A stretch of DNA of 64,000 nucleotides, from contig NZ_QYCN01000003.1 of NCBI RefSeq assembly GCF_003583925.1, positions 186,069-250,068 of the forward strand, given 5' to 3'. Source of the DNA: Hymenobacter rubripertinctus. GTDB taxonomy: Bacteria; Bacteroidota; Bacteroidia; Cytophagales; Hymenobacteraceae. Below the pieces are notes generated by a model. The model was not told the origin of the DNA, searched no databases, and worked only from the letters and a program-made list of their open reading frames with translations. A program made the position numbers and the translations under genes. Positions 24,758 through 31,925 of this stretch are shown here, in pieces. Positions within the stretch are counted from its first letter, which is position 1. Each line of letters opens with the position of its first letter.

Positions 24758-25279
24758 TCAGGAGTGCCCGATTTCGGCCACGGCGGGCAGATTTTCGGCT
24801 TTGGTGTAGGACCCGGAGGGCTTTTGGGCGGCGGCCGGAATGTCGTCGGCTTCTTCGGCGGCGTGGGTGGTTTCCCACTCGCGGAACCGCGTCAGCTCGC
24901 CCTGGAATTTGCCGACAAACCAGCTGATCAGGGCCAGATCATCCAGAAAGCCCACGACGGGAATGAAATCGGGTACCAGGTCCACCGGGCTCAGCACGTA
25001 GAGCAGCACGCCCAGGCCCGAGACGATGGTACTGGTTTCCACCTGCCGGTAGTCGCCGCTCACGTAGTTGCGCACGAGCCGGATGAGGGTGCGGGCCACC
25101 GAGAAGAGCTGTTTGAATTTGTTGTCGCCGCTTTCCTTGCTGGCTAGCTTCTCGGCGGTTTCGTTGAGCACCAGTATCACCTTGAACGGGCGGCCCAGCA
25201 GCTTGCCGGCTTTGTTGAGAAAGACGCTGAACAGGGCATTTTTGGAAATCGAAAGACCTTTTTCGACGAGTGAAGACAT
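24758..25279 (-). CDS. YkvA family (DUF1232) membrane protein
   Basis: A 173-residue protein. The hydrophobic core has the DUF1232 signature LYVLSPVDLVPDFIPVVG (about residues 98-115), followed by FLDDLALISW. The N-terminal half is amphipathic and the tail is Glu/Ala-rich and soluble. The function of the family is unknown. The ATG at 25279 gives a protein-like N-terminus (MSSLVEKGLSISK); an ATG 23 codons upstream does not. Confidence 0.82.
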   Translation of the reverse strand: MSSLVEKGLSISKNALFSVFLNKAGKLLGRPFKVILVLNETAEKLASKESGDNKFKQLFSVARTLIRLVRNYVSGDYRQVETSTIVSGLGVLLYVLSPVDLVPDFIPVVGFLDDLALISWFVGKFQGELTRFREWETTHAAEEADDIPAAAQKPSGSYTKAENLPAVAEIGHS

Positions 25280-25443
25280 GAAACAGGGGTGAAGTGGGGT
25301 GAGTGCCCGGTGTACGCGCCCGGCCCGGCTGGTGTTGCCAACGGGCACCGCCGGGCCGCTTGCCGGCCGGTTTTAGCAAACATCGGCCAGCCAGCCGCCC
25401 ACTTTATTGCCCGATATTTACCGGAAGCCCGTAGCTTCGCTCC

Positions 25444-25977
25444 ATGAGTTCCTTCCTGACGCCCCCGGCGGCCTCCGAGTACGCCCCGTTCTACCATACC
25501 TACGTGCGCCTGATTTTTGGCGAGCCGCTGGCCGCCCTGCGCGAGCAGCCCCGGGAACTGCGCCGCCTGACGGAAGACCTGACGGAGCAGCAGGCCCTGG
25601 GGCGCTACGCCCCCGGCAAGTGGAGCCTCAAAGAAATGCTGGTCCACATGATGGACACGGAGCGCGTATTCGCCTACCGCGCCCTGCGCATCGGCCGCGG
25701 CGACCCTACTCCGCTGCCCGGCTTCGAGCAGGACGACTACGTGCCCGCCTCCGACGCCGATTCCCGTCCCCTGGCCGACATTCTGGCCGAGTACGACGCC
25801 GTGCGGGCCGCCACGCTGGCCCTGTTCGAGTCGTTCAATCCGGCGGCCATCAGCCGGCAGGGCACGGCCAGTGGGCAGCCGGTGAGCGTGCGCGCCCTGG
25901 CCTACATCCTGCCCGGCCACGAAGCCCACCACCTGAACCTGCTGCGCGAACGATACCTGCCGGCACTGGGCAAATAG
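25444..25977 (+). CDS. DinB family (DUF664-like) putative metal-dependent enzyme
   Basis: A 177-residue four-helix-bundle protein. The three-His metal site of DinB/YfiT proteins is visible: HMMDTE (about residue 68) and GHEAHH (about 158-163). WSLKEMLVHM is the typical first motif. Members include thiol-dependent transferases; the substrate here is not known. It has its own promoter region (TAGCTTCG close to the ATG) and is divergent from YkvA. Confidence 0.85.
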   Translation: MSSFLTPPAASEYAPFYHTYVRLIFGEPLAALREQPRELRRLTEDLTEQQALGRYAPGKWSLKEMLVHMMDTERVFAYRALRIGRGDPTPLPGFEQDDYVPASDADSRPLADILAEYDAVRAATLALFESFNPAAISRQGTASGQPVSVRALAYILPGHEAHHLNLLRERYLPALGK

Positions 25978-25985
25978 TATCTTTG
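25978..25985 (+). promoter_or_regulatory. -7 box TATCTTTG for the small Lys-rich gene
   Basis: A perfect TAnnTTTG box that begins directly after the DinB stop codon, about 87 bp ahead of the small gene at 26072. Confidence 0.55.
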
Positions 25986-26071
25986 AGCCCGCCCGGAGCC
26001 GTTTTCAGTGCAACACCTTTCCCGGTCGGGCGTTATATAGTCACCTGATTCACTCTTCATCCCTCACCATC

Positions 26072-26188
26072 ATGGCAAAAGCCCAGGAACCCCGCAAAGA
26101 GAAAAAGAAAGAGCCCGCTAAAACCACCAAGGAAAAAAAGGCGGCTAAAGACGAGAAAAAGGCCCTCAAGTCCCGCCAGCAGGACTAA
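26072..26188 (+). CDS. 38-residue Lys/Glu-rich small protein
   Basis: ATG to TAA with 38 codons. Fourteen residues are Lys, mixed with Glu, Ala and Asp (MAKAQEPRKEKKKEPAK start), and there are no hydrophobic segments. It has a perfect promoter box upstream and a strong hairpin downstream, so it forms a complete transcription unit. The composition suggests a disordered nucleic-acid- or ribosome-associated peptide, like other tiny Lys-rich proteins of Bacteroidota. The function is not known. Confidence 0.6.
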   Translation: MAKAQEPRKEKKKEPAKTTKEKKAAKDEKKALKSRQQD

Positions 26189-26207
26189 TTTGCGCTTAGT
26201 TTGAAAA

Positions 26208-26252
26208 AAGCCCGAGGGCCGGTACAACACAGTTGTATCGGCCCTCGGGCTT
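26208..26252. terminator. strong hairpin after the Lys-rich gene
   Basis: About 20-bp arms (AAGCCCGAGGGCCGGTACAAC and near-perfect complement) with a small loop. An A-run precedes the left arm, so its clearest terminator sense is on the minus strand. Confidence 0.75.
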
Positions 26253-26283
26253 AACTATCGATGGGGGGGCGGCCACCAAAAAA

Positions 26284-26463
26284 AGTTAATGACTGCTGTT
26301 ACGCAGTAGCCGTTGAAGCATTCGTTTTTCGTTGCTCGTTTTTCGGGGCTGATTCACCTTCAGTAACCAATCAGCCCCGAAAAACGAGCAACGAGCAACG
26401 AGCAACGAAAAACGACCTGCCACCGCAGATACCGGAAGCGGCTTGCGTAACAGCAGTTAATGA
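26284..26463. repeat. composite palindromic element with ACTGCTGTTACGC ends
   Basis: The outer ends (GTTAATGACTGCTGTTACGC at 26285 and its inverse at 26445-26463) enclose an inner palindrome of CGTTTTTCGTTGCTCGTTTT units (26321-26415). The right end contains the ATG of the VOC gene (26460). The element at 51917-52053 has the same outer ends but another centre. Confidence 0.85.
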
Positions 26464-26858
26464 ATCAGCGGATTGCCCTCGTGACGCTGGTTGTGGCCGA
26501 CTACGACGCAGCCATTGCCTTCTACACCCGGCAGCTGGGGTTTCGGCTGGTTGAGGATACCCGGCTGAGCGCCGGAAAGTGGTGGGTGCGGGTTGCGACG
26601 CCCGGGCCGCCCGGGGTCGAGCTACTGCTGACGCTGGCCGCCAACCCGGAGCAGTTGGCCCACATCGGTAACCAGACCGGCGGCCGGGTGGCCCTGTTTC
26701 TCTACACCGACGACCTGGCCCGCGACTATGCCCGGCTGCGGGCCAACCAGGTGCGCAGCGTGCGCCTGCCCATGATGGAACCCTACGGCCGGGTGCTGGC
26801 TTTTGCCGATTTATACGGGAATCTGTGGGACCTGCTCGAACTGGCTCAGAGCGTGTAA
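26460..26858 (+). CDS. VOC (glyoxalase/dioxygenase fold) family protein
   Basis: A 132-residue single VOC unit with the double beta-alpha-beta-beta-beta pattern. It starts MNQRIALVTLVVADYDAAI, has VELLL in the middle and ends FADLYGNLWDLLE. The first metal-ligand position holds Thr/Val rather than His, so it may bind another metal or none. Function unknown. Its start codon lies inside the end of a repeat element, and its last 13 bp overlap the convergent AlbA_2 gene. Confidence 0.8.
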   Translation: MNQRIALVTLVVADYDAAIAFYTRQLGFRLVEDTRLSAGKWWVRVATPGPPGVELLLTLAANPEQLAHIGNQTGGRVALFLYTDDLARDYARLRANQVRSVRLPMMEPYGRVLAFADLYGNLWDLLELAQSV

Positions 26859-27472
26859 TACACCTCCTTTTGCTTGTCGTGGTGTTTGATGTAGCCGTGC
26901 AGGGTGAGCTTGATGAGCAGGCGGTAGGCCCGGCGCTGGCCAATGTTGAGCAGCTTCATGTACTGGGCCAGCGTGATGCGCGGGTGCTGGCGCAGATACT
27001 CCAGTACGGCCAGCTCCTCCCGGCTCAGCGGAATCTGCTCAAACTCGTTCGGGGGCTCCTGGCGCTCCAGTGCTTTCTCGGTTAGCTGGCTGGTTTGCAC
27101 GCTCTGGTCGCGCACGCGCACGTAGGCCCGCCAGTCGCCGTCGGCAATTTGGGCGCGGTGGGGCTTGTGGGCGCTTTCGGGCACCGTCACCACCAGCACT
27201 ACGCGGCCTTCGCCGGCCTCCATTTCCTGGTAAGTGAACTCCAGGGGCGGATCGATGTAGTGGCGGGCGGCCTCGCGGAGCTGGTAGAGTTCCTCCTCCA
27301 CGTCGCGCACGCCCGTTATGCGGCCGTTGTCTTCCACCCCCACCAGCACCCGCCCCCCGTGGGTATTAGCCAGCGACGACAACGTGCGGGCCATGCGCGT
27401 GGGGCGGGTGGTGCGCTGCTTGAACTCCAGCCGCTCCCCCTCGCCCTGCCGAATCAGTTCCAGTAAATCCAT
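26846..27472 (-). CDS. AlbA_2/Schlafen-type ATP-binding domain protein with winged helix
   Basis: A 208-residue protein. The N-terminal AlbA_2 (divergent AAA_4/Schlafen core) domain has ERLEFKQ (about 12-18) and LANTHGGRVLVGVEDNG (about 34-50). The C-terminal part (about 150-208) looks like a winged helix (ITLAQYMKLLNIGQRRAYRLL). Such proteins are thought to bind nucleic acids, and some act in transcription control or defence; the role here is open. It is isolated and convergent with VOC. Confidence 0.82.
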   Translation of the reverse strand: MDLLELIRQGEGERLEFKQRTTRPTRMARTLSSLANTHGGRVLVGVEDNGRITGVRDVEEELYQLREAARHYIDPPLEFTYQEMEAGEGRVVLVVTVPESAHKPHRAQIADGDWRAYVRVRDQSVQTSQLTEKALERQEPPNEFEQIPLSREELAVLEYLRQHPRITLAQYMKLLNIGQRRAYRLLIKLTLHGYIKHHDKQKEVYYTL

Positions 27473-27519
27473 CGGGGTAAGATTAGCGGGAAAAAGTAGA
27501 CAACAGGCAAAAGCAGGCC

Positions 27520-27632
27520 GTCATTCCGAGCCTGCCGAGGAATCTCGCGTGCTCACATTGAGCTCCTGTGGCAACGTCAGCGCGCGAGATTACTCGGTCC
27601 CTTGCTTGATGCGCAACATGCTCGGAATGACG
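27520..27632. repeat. GTCATTCCGA palindromic element with a broken right arm
   Basis: The left arm GTCATTCCGAGCCTGCCGAG is matched on the right, but about 33 bp (ACTCGGTCCCTTGCTTGATG onward) separate CGCGAGATT from CTCGGAATGACG. The intact relative at 59318-59410 shows what has been disturbed. Confidence 0.85.
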
Positions 27633-27662
27633 TTCTTTTCCCATCCCCCGACATCGTAACGC

Positions 27663-28538
27663 CTACTCCACGCCCGTTTCCTCGGCCGAAATGCGCCAGA
27701 GGCGGTTGGCCTCGTTGCTGCTGCTGGCCCGCTCGGAGCAGCGGGCTACTTTGCGGCCCGCGAAATACTGGCCGCTCACGCGGGCCGCTTCCGGGGCTGT
27801 AGCCAGGTACAGGGTAGTCTGCGCCCCTTTTTCGGCCGATACCATCAGGGGACGGGCCGTCCACCACAGGGCCTTCATCACCTGCGAGGTGTCGGCGCGC
27901 ATGAGGCTGGTATTGACCATGCCCGGGTGCAGGCAGTTGGCCGTAATGTTGGTCAGGTCGAGACGGTGGGACAGCTCCTTGGTAAAGAGAATGTTGGCTA
28001 GTTTGGAATCGGCGTAGGCGGTGAGCCAGCTGTACTTTTCGGGGGAGTTGCGGGCCTCGCGGTCGGGCTCAATCTCGCCCACCCAGTGCGCCACCGACGA
28101 CACGGTAACCACCCGGGCGTGCTCGGCGGCATCGAGCAGAGGCAGCAGGCGGTTGGTGAGGGCGTAGGGGGCCAGGTGGTTGGTGGCCCAGCTCAGCTCG
28201 TGGCCTTCCTCGGTGAGGGTGAAGCGCCCGGGCATAATGCCCGCATTGTTGACCAGAATATCGAGCTGGCTGAATTCCTGTTGCATCTGCTCGGCCAGGG
28301 CGGCCACGTTGCGCAGCAGCGAGAGGTCGAAACACTTCACGTGCACATGAGCCTCGGGGCCGGCGGCCTGCTGAATGACGGCCTGAGCGCGGGCCGCCTT
28401 TTCGGGGTCGCGGCCCACCAGGATTACCCGGGCTCCGTTTCGCGCCAGCTCCCGGGCCGTGACCAGCCCGATGCCGCTGGTAGCACCGGTAACCAAGGCA
28501 GTTTTGCCCGCCAGCGGCAGGGAGGAAGCAGAAACCAT
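27663..28538 (-). CDS. SDR oxidoreductase, retinol-dehydrogenase-like
   Basis: A 291-residue short-chain dehydrogenase. The cofactor loop is TGATSGIG (about 17-24), then NNAGIM (about 90-95), TVSSVAHW (Ser, about 145) and YADSKLAN (Tyr/Lys, about 172-179). This is the RDH/WWOX-like group, acting on hydrophobic alcohols or ketones; the substrate is unknown. A longer open frame upstream is only a shadow of the kinase gene. Confidence 0.88.
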   Translation of the reverse strand: MVSASSLPLAGKTALVTGATSGIGLVTARELARNGARVILVGRDPEKAARAQAVIQQAAGPEAHVHVKCFDLSLLRNVAALAEQMQQEFSQLDILVNNAGIMPGRFTLTEEGHELSWATNHLAPYALTNRLLPLLDAAEHARVVTVSSVAHWVGEIEPDREARNSPEKYSWLTAYADSKLANILFTKELSHRLDLTNITANCLHPGMVNTSLMRADTSQVMKALWWTARPLMVSAEKGAQTTLYLATAPEAARVSGQYFAGRKVARCSERASSSNEANRLWRISAEETGVE

Positions 28539-28641
28539 ACGGGACGGGAGTAGCGTGAAGTCAGATGACGAGTATGAGAGGGCCGGGGCTGGCAATAAGC
28601 AGGCCAGTGGAGTAAAAACGTAAAAACAAGCCCCGCAGGTT

Positions 28642-29988
28642 TCACCCGGCCAGGTCCGGTTGCATTTCCCGGAGGAAGCGGCTGATTTCGGCCAGCGTGG
28701 GCCGGTCGGCCACGGCGGGCTGCTGGCAGCGGGCCTGTAGTTGCCGCAGCTCCCGGAGTGTCCCGGCCGCCGGCTCCTGTGGCTGCGGGCAACGGTCCAG
28801 CAACTCTTCCAGCAGATTGCCAAAGGCCCGGGTTTCCAGGCGGGGCAGCAGGTGGGCGGCCTTTTCGGCGGCGGCGGGAATAAAGCCGGCCGCGCCAAAA
28901 TCGCCCAACAGGCTTTCCCCGGCCGGGGTGGTGAGAATATTGTGGGCGTATAGGTCGCCGTGCAGAATACCCTGGGCGTGCAGGTGGGCCGCCGCCGCCG
29001 CAATGCCCCCGGCCAGACGCAGCAGCACGGGCAGCTCGAACGCGGCGGCGGGCGCGTACACGTCGCGGGTGCAGGTGGCAAAGCTGGGCGGCCCGGCCAG
29101 GTTGCCAAAGGCCGGGTCGATGAGCTCCAGCACCAGGCCTTCCCGGCCGCTGGGGTGGTCGGGGATGGTGCCGCGCACGGCAATCAGGTTCGGGTGGGGA
29201 CCGGCGCTGAGGCAGGCCACCATTTCGGAGTGGGGCAGTCCGTCGCTGGTCACGGCCCCTTTAAACAACTTCACCGCTACCGGTTCGGGCGCGGCATGGG
29301 CGGCGCGCTCCCACTGGCCCCGGTAAATAATGCCCGACGCGCCCTCGCCCAGCACCTGCTCCGTCGTCAGGAGGTTCCAGGCAATAGGGGGCCGCGTGGC
29401 GCGGGCCAGCGCGGCGGCTTCGGCGGCGGCGGCCAGGGGGTTGCCGGCGTAGGCCAGCCAGCTCAGCCGGGGCATGGTCAGCAGCCACTCGGGCAGCTCC
29501 GTCAGCTGGTTGGCGGCCAGGCGCAGCAATTCCAGGTTGGTGCAGCGGGCCAGCTGCGGGGGCAGTTCCCGCAGCCGGTTGCCGGCCAGCATCAGCTTCT
29601 GGAGCCGCCCGCAGTTGCCAATTTCCGGGGGCAACGCGGCCAGCTCGTTATCGGTGAGGATGAGCCAGCGGAGGCGGGGCGGCAAAGCGGCCTCGGGCAG
29701 CTCCCGGATGCGGTTGGCCTTGAAGCCCACCATTTCCAGGTTCGGGCACTGGCCCAGCACTTCGGGCACCCGGGTAAACTGGTTATCGGAGCCGAACAGA
29801 ATGCGCAGTCGGTGCAGGCGGGGCAGGTCGGCGGGCAGCCCGGAGAGGGCGTTGCCCGAAAGGTTGAGGATTTCGAGTGTATCAGCCAGCGCAAAAATCT
29901 CCGGCGGAAACTCGGTCAGACCTTCGGCCAGGTCCAGCCGGGTGGTGCCGGCCAGTTCCCCGGCGCGTAGTTGGGCAAGCGTGTGCAT
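28642..29988 (-). CDS. leucine-rich-repeat protein kinase (soluble)
   Basis: A 448-residue protein with two parts. Residues 1-205 hold about seven LRR units (LEILNLSGNALSGLP, LRWLILTDNELAALP type). Residues 215-448 are a protein kinase: glycine loop LGEGASGIIY, VAVKLF (Lys), HGDLYAHN (catalytic loop with Gly in place of Arg, a non-RD form) and GDFGAAG. There is no signal peptide or membrane segment, so it should be cytoplasmic. The partner and target are unknown. The start at 29988 excludes an upstream extension that shadows the DUF3127 gene. Confidence 0.88.
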   Translation of the reverse strand: MHTLAQLRAGELAGTTRLDLAEGLTEFPPEIFALADTLEILNLSGNALSGLPADLPRLHRLRILFGSDNQFTRVPEVLGQCPNLEMVGFKANRIRELPEAALPPRLRWLILTDNELAALPPEIGNCGRLQKLMLAGNRLRELPPQLARCTNLELLRLAANQLTELPEWLLTMPRLSWLAYAGNPLAAAAEAAALARATRPPIAWNLLTTEQVLGEGASGIIYRGQWERAAHAAPEPVAVKLFKGAVTSDGLPHSEMVACLSAGPHPNLIAVRGTIPDHPSGREGLVLELIDPAFGNLAGPPSFATCTRDVYAPAAAFELPVLLRLAGGIAAAAAHLHAQGILHGDLYAHNILTTPAGESLLGDFGAAGFIPAAAEKAAHLLPRLETRAFGNLLEELLDRCPQPQEPAAGTLRELRQLQARCQQPAVADRPTLAEISRFLREMQPDLAG

Positions 29989-30036
29989 AGAGCAGGTAGG
30001 GTAGAGGCCGGTTTCGGGAGGAAGCCGGACCGGCAC

Positions 30037-30072
30037 AAAAAAGCCGCTGCCAGAAGCGGCAGCGGCTTTTTT
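30037..30072 (-). terminator. terminator of the DUF3127 gene
   Basis: The 15-bp arms AAAAAAGCCGCTGCC and its complement. Their A/T tails serve both strands; here it lies between the DUF3127 stop and the kinase start. Confidence 0.8.
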
Positions 30073-30148
30073 TAAGGAGTTAGGAGAGAGAGAAGCTAGG
30101 AGGCCAGGGAATTTTATTCTTCGGCTCCTGACTGCTAGCTCCTTCCAA

Positions 30149-30574
30149 TTAGAACGGCAGGTCGTTGTCGTCGTCCGAGGCAATAGGAGCGGCCGAGGCG
30201 CGCAGGTTCGGGTTCTGGTTTTGGGCCGGAGCCGGGGCCGCGGCGCGGGGAGCAGCCTGCTGGTAGCCACCGGCCTGAGGAGCTGCCGCTCCGCCAGCGG
30301 AGTTCTCAATGCGCCAGGCTTCGAGGTTGGTGAAGTAGAGCATCTGGCCGTTCTTGTTGAAACCACGGCCGCGCAGGTTGAAGGATACCTTCACTTCGTC
30401 GCCCACTTTAAACGGGTCGATGAGGGAGGTCTTATCCTGCACCATCTGGAACTTGATATGCTCGGGGTACTGGCCGTCTACGACCTCCAGCACGAATTCG
30501 CGCTTGCGGAATTTTTCGCTCACCTGCTGTTCGTCGAAAATTTCGTGCAGGCGGCCGGTAGCTTCGTAAGCCAT
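30149..30574 (-). CDS. DUF3127 OB-like protein with SSB-like acidic tail
   Basis: A 141-residue protein. Residues 1-95 are a beta-rich DUF3127 domain (FVLEVVDGQYPEHIKFQ, VSFNLRGRGF). An Ala/Gln/Pro-rich linker follows (about 95-130), and the last residues are SDDDNDLPF. That layout of OB-like domain, disordered linker and acidic tip ending in Pro-Phe copies single-stranded DNA-binding protein, whose tip recruits repair enzymes. DUF3127 proteins are common in Bacteroidota, and their role is not established. A TAGGTTTG box lies 38 bp upstream. Confidence 0.85.
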   Translation of the reverse strand: MAYEATGRLHEIFDEQQVSEKFRKREFVLEVVDGQYPEHIKFQMVQDKTSLIDPFKVGDEVKVSFNLRGRGFNKNGQMLYFTNLEAWRIENSAGGAAAPQAGGYQQAAPRAAAPAPAQNQNPNLRASAAPIASDDDNDLPF

Positions 30575-30611
30575 AAGGTTGATACGTTTGGGGAGTTGAA
30601 AATCTGTAAAC

Positions 30612-30619
30612 CAAACCTA
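30612..30619 (-). promoter_or_regulatory. -7 box TAGGTTTG of the DUF3127 gene
   Basis: It matches TAnnTTTG on the minus strand, 38 bp before the ATG at 30574, in the divergent gap shared with the isoaspartyl peptidase gene. Confidence 0.5.
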
Positions 30620-30677
30620 CGAAAAAAAACGCGGTTGGTTTCCGGCTTCCAGGGGGGGGCGGGGCCAGTGGCCTGCC

Positions 30678-30685
30678 TACCTTTG
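30678..30685 (+). promoter_or_regulatory. -7 box TACCTTTG of the isoaspartyl peptidase gene
   Basis: A perfect TAnnTTTG box 38 bp before the ATG at 30724. Confidence 0.55.
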
Positions 30686-30723
30686 CCTTGCGTTTTTACC
30701 ACCTACCAACTTTTTTCCGCCCC

Positions 30724-31680
30724 ATGACTCCTCCCTTCGCTTTGGCCCTGCACGGCGGTGCCGGCACTATTTCTCCCGCCCTGATGACGCCCGAAAAGGA
30801 GCAGGCCTACCAGCAGGCCCTGCGCGGAGCCTTGCAAGCGGGCTACGCCGTGCTGCGCGACGGCGGCCCCGCTCTCGACGCCGTGGAGCAGGCCGTGCGC
30901 CGCCTCGAAGACCACCCGCTCTTCAATGCCGGCCGGGGCGCGGTGTTCACCCACGAAGGCCACCACGAAATGGACGCTGCCATCATGGACGGCCGCAACC
31001 GGGCTGCCGGGGCCGTGGCCGGCGCCCGCGCCGTGCAGAATCCTATCCGGGCCGCCCGCCTCGTGATGGAGCACACCGACCACGTGCTGCTGGCCTGGCC
31101 CGGCAATGATGAGCTGGTGCGCGAGCATGGCCTGCCCACCCAGCCCGCCGAATACTTCTTCACCCAGCACCGCTACGACCAGCTCCAGGAAGCTTTGCAG
31201 GAAGGCCGCATGCGCCTCGACCATTCCCAGGCCCTGCCCACCCACGAAGACCCGAAAAAGAAAATGGGCACGGTGGGCGCGGTGGCCCGCGACCAGCACG
31301 GCCACCTGGCCGCCGCCACCAGCACCGGCGGCATGACCAACAAGCGCTACTCCCGCATCGGCGACTCGCCCATCATCGGCAGTGGTACCTTCGCCGACGA
31401 CCGCACCTGCGCCATCAGCTGCACCGGCCACGGCGAGTTTTTCCTGCGGGCCGTGGTGGCCCACGACATCAGCTGCCTCATGGAGTACCGGGGCCTGAGT
31501 CTGGCCGAGGCCTGCCGCATTGTGGTCCACGATAAGCTGGCCCCCATCGGGGGAGAGGGCGGGCTGGTGGCCGTGGACGCGGCCGGCAACGTGGCCCTGC
31601 CCTTCAACTCTGAAGGTATGTACCGGGCCAGCCAGACTTCCCACGGCGACGCCATACCGTACGTGGCTATTTATAAATGA
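30724..31680 (+). CDS. iaaA: isoaspartyl peptidase / L-asparaginase (plant-type Ntn hydrolase)
   Basis: A 318-residue Ntn hydrolase. It starts FALALHGGAGTI, has FNAGRGAVF (about 75-83) and GTVGAVA (about 180-186), whose Thr becomes the new N-terminal nucleophile after self-cleavage, and later GNVALPFNSEGMYR. The family cleaves beta-aspartyl dipeptides and asparagine. It stands next to, and convergent with, a cyanophycinase gene, with a shared terminator. Beta-Asp-Arg, the product of cyanophycinase, is a natural substrate for this family. Confidence 0.93.
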   Translation: MTPPFALALHGGAGTISPALMTPEKEQAYQQALRGALQAGYAVLRDGGPALDAVEQAVRRLEDHPLFNAGRGAVFTHEGHHEMDAAIMDGRNRAAGAVAGARAVQNPIRAARLVMEHTDHVLLAWPGNDELVREHGLPTQPAEYFFTQHRYDQLQEALQEGRMRLDHSQALPTHEDPKKKMGTVGAVARDQHGHLAAATSTGGMTNKRYSRIGDSPIIGSGTFADDRTCAISCTGHGEFFLRAVVAHDISCLMEYRGLSLAEACRIVVHDKLAPIGGEGGLVAVDAAGNVALPFNSEGMYRASQTSHGDAIPYVAIYK

Positions 31681-31871
31681 GGACAGCGCGAAACGGAAGC
31701 CTCACGCTGCCGGGCTCAGCAAGCTTACTACAACCGGCCGGATTTGGGCGGCTTAGCAAAGCTCCCGGCGGTGGCTATATATATAAGGAGTAGGCCACGT
31801 CGGCGAATCAGGAGCCAGCAAGCCGATTCTCGGCCGTTGAGCGTGAAGCGCGTAGCTTAGGCAGTATAACG

Positions 31872-31907
31872 AAAAAGCCCATTTTCTGGGTAGAAAATGG
31901 GCTTTTT
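31872..31907. terminator. bidirectional terminator between iaaA and cyanophycinase genes
   Basis: 16-bp perfect arms (AAAAAGCCCATTTTCT and complement) with loop GGGT, with an A-run on one side and a T-run on the other. The 190 bp between the iaaA stop and this hairpin show no gene. Confidence 0.9.
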
Positions 31908-31925
31908 ACCATTTGGATAAATTGT

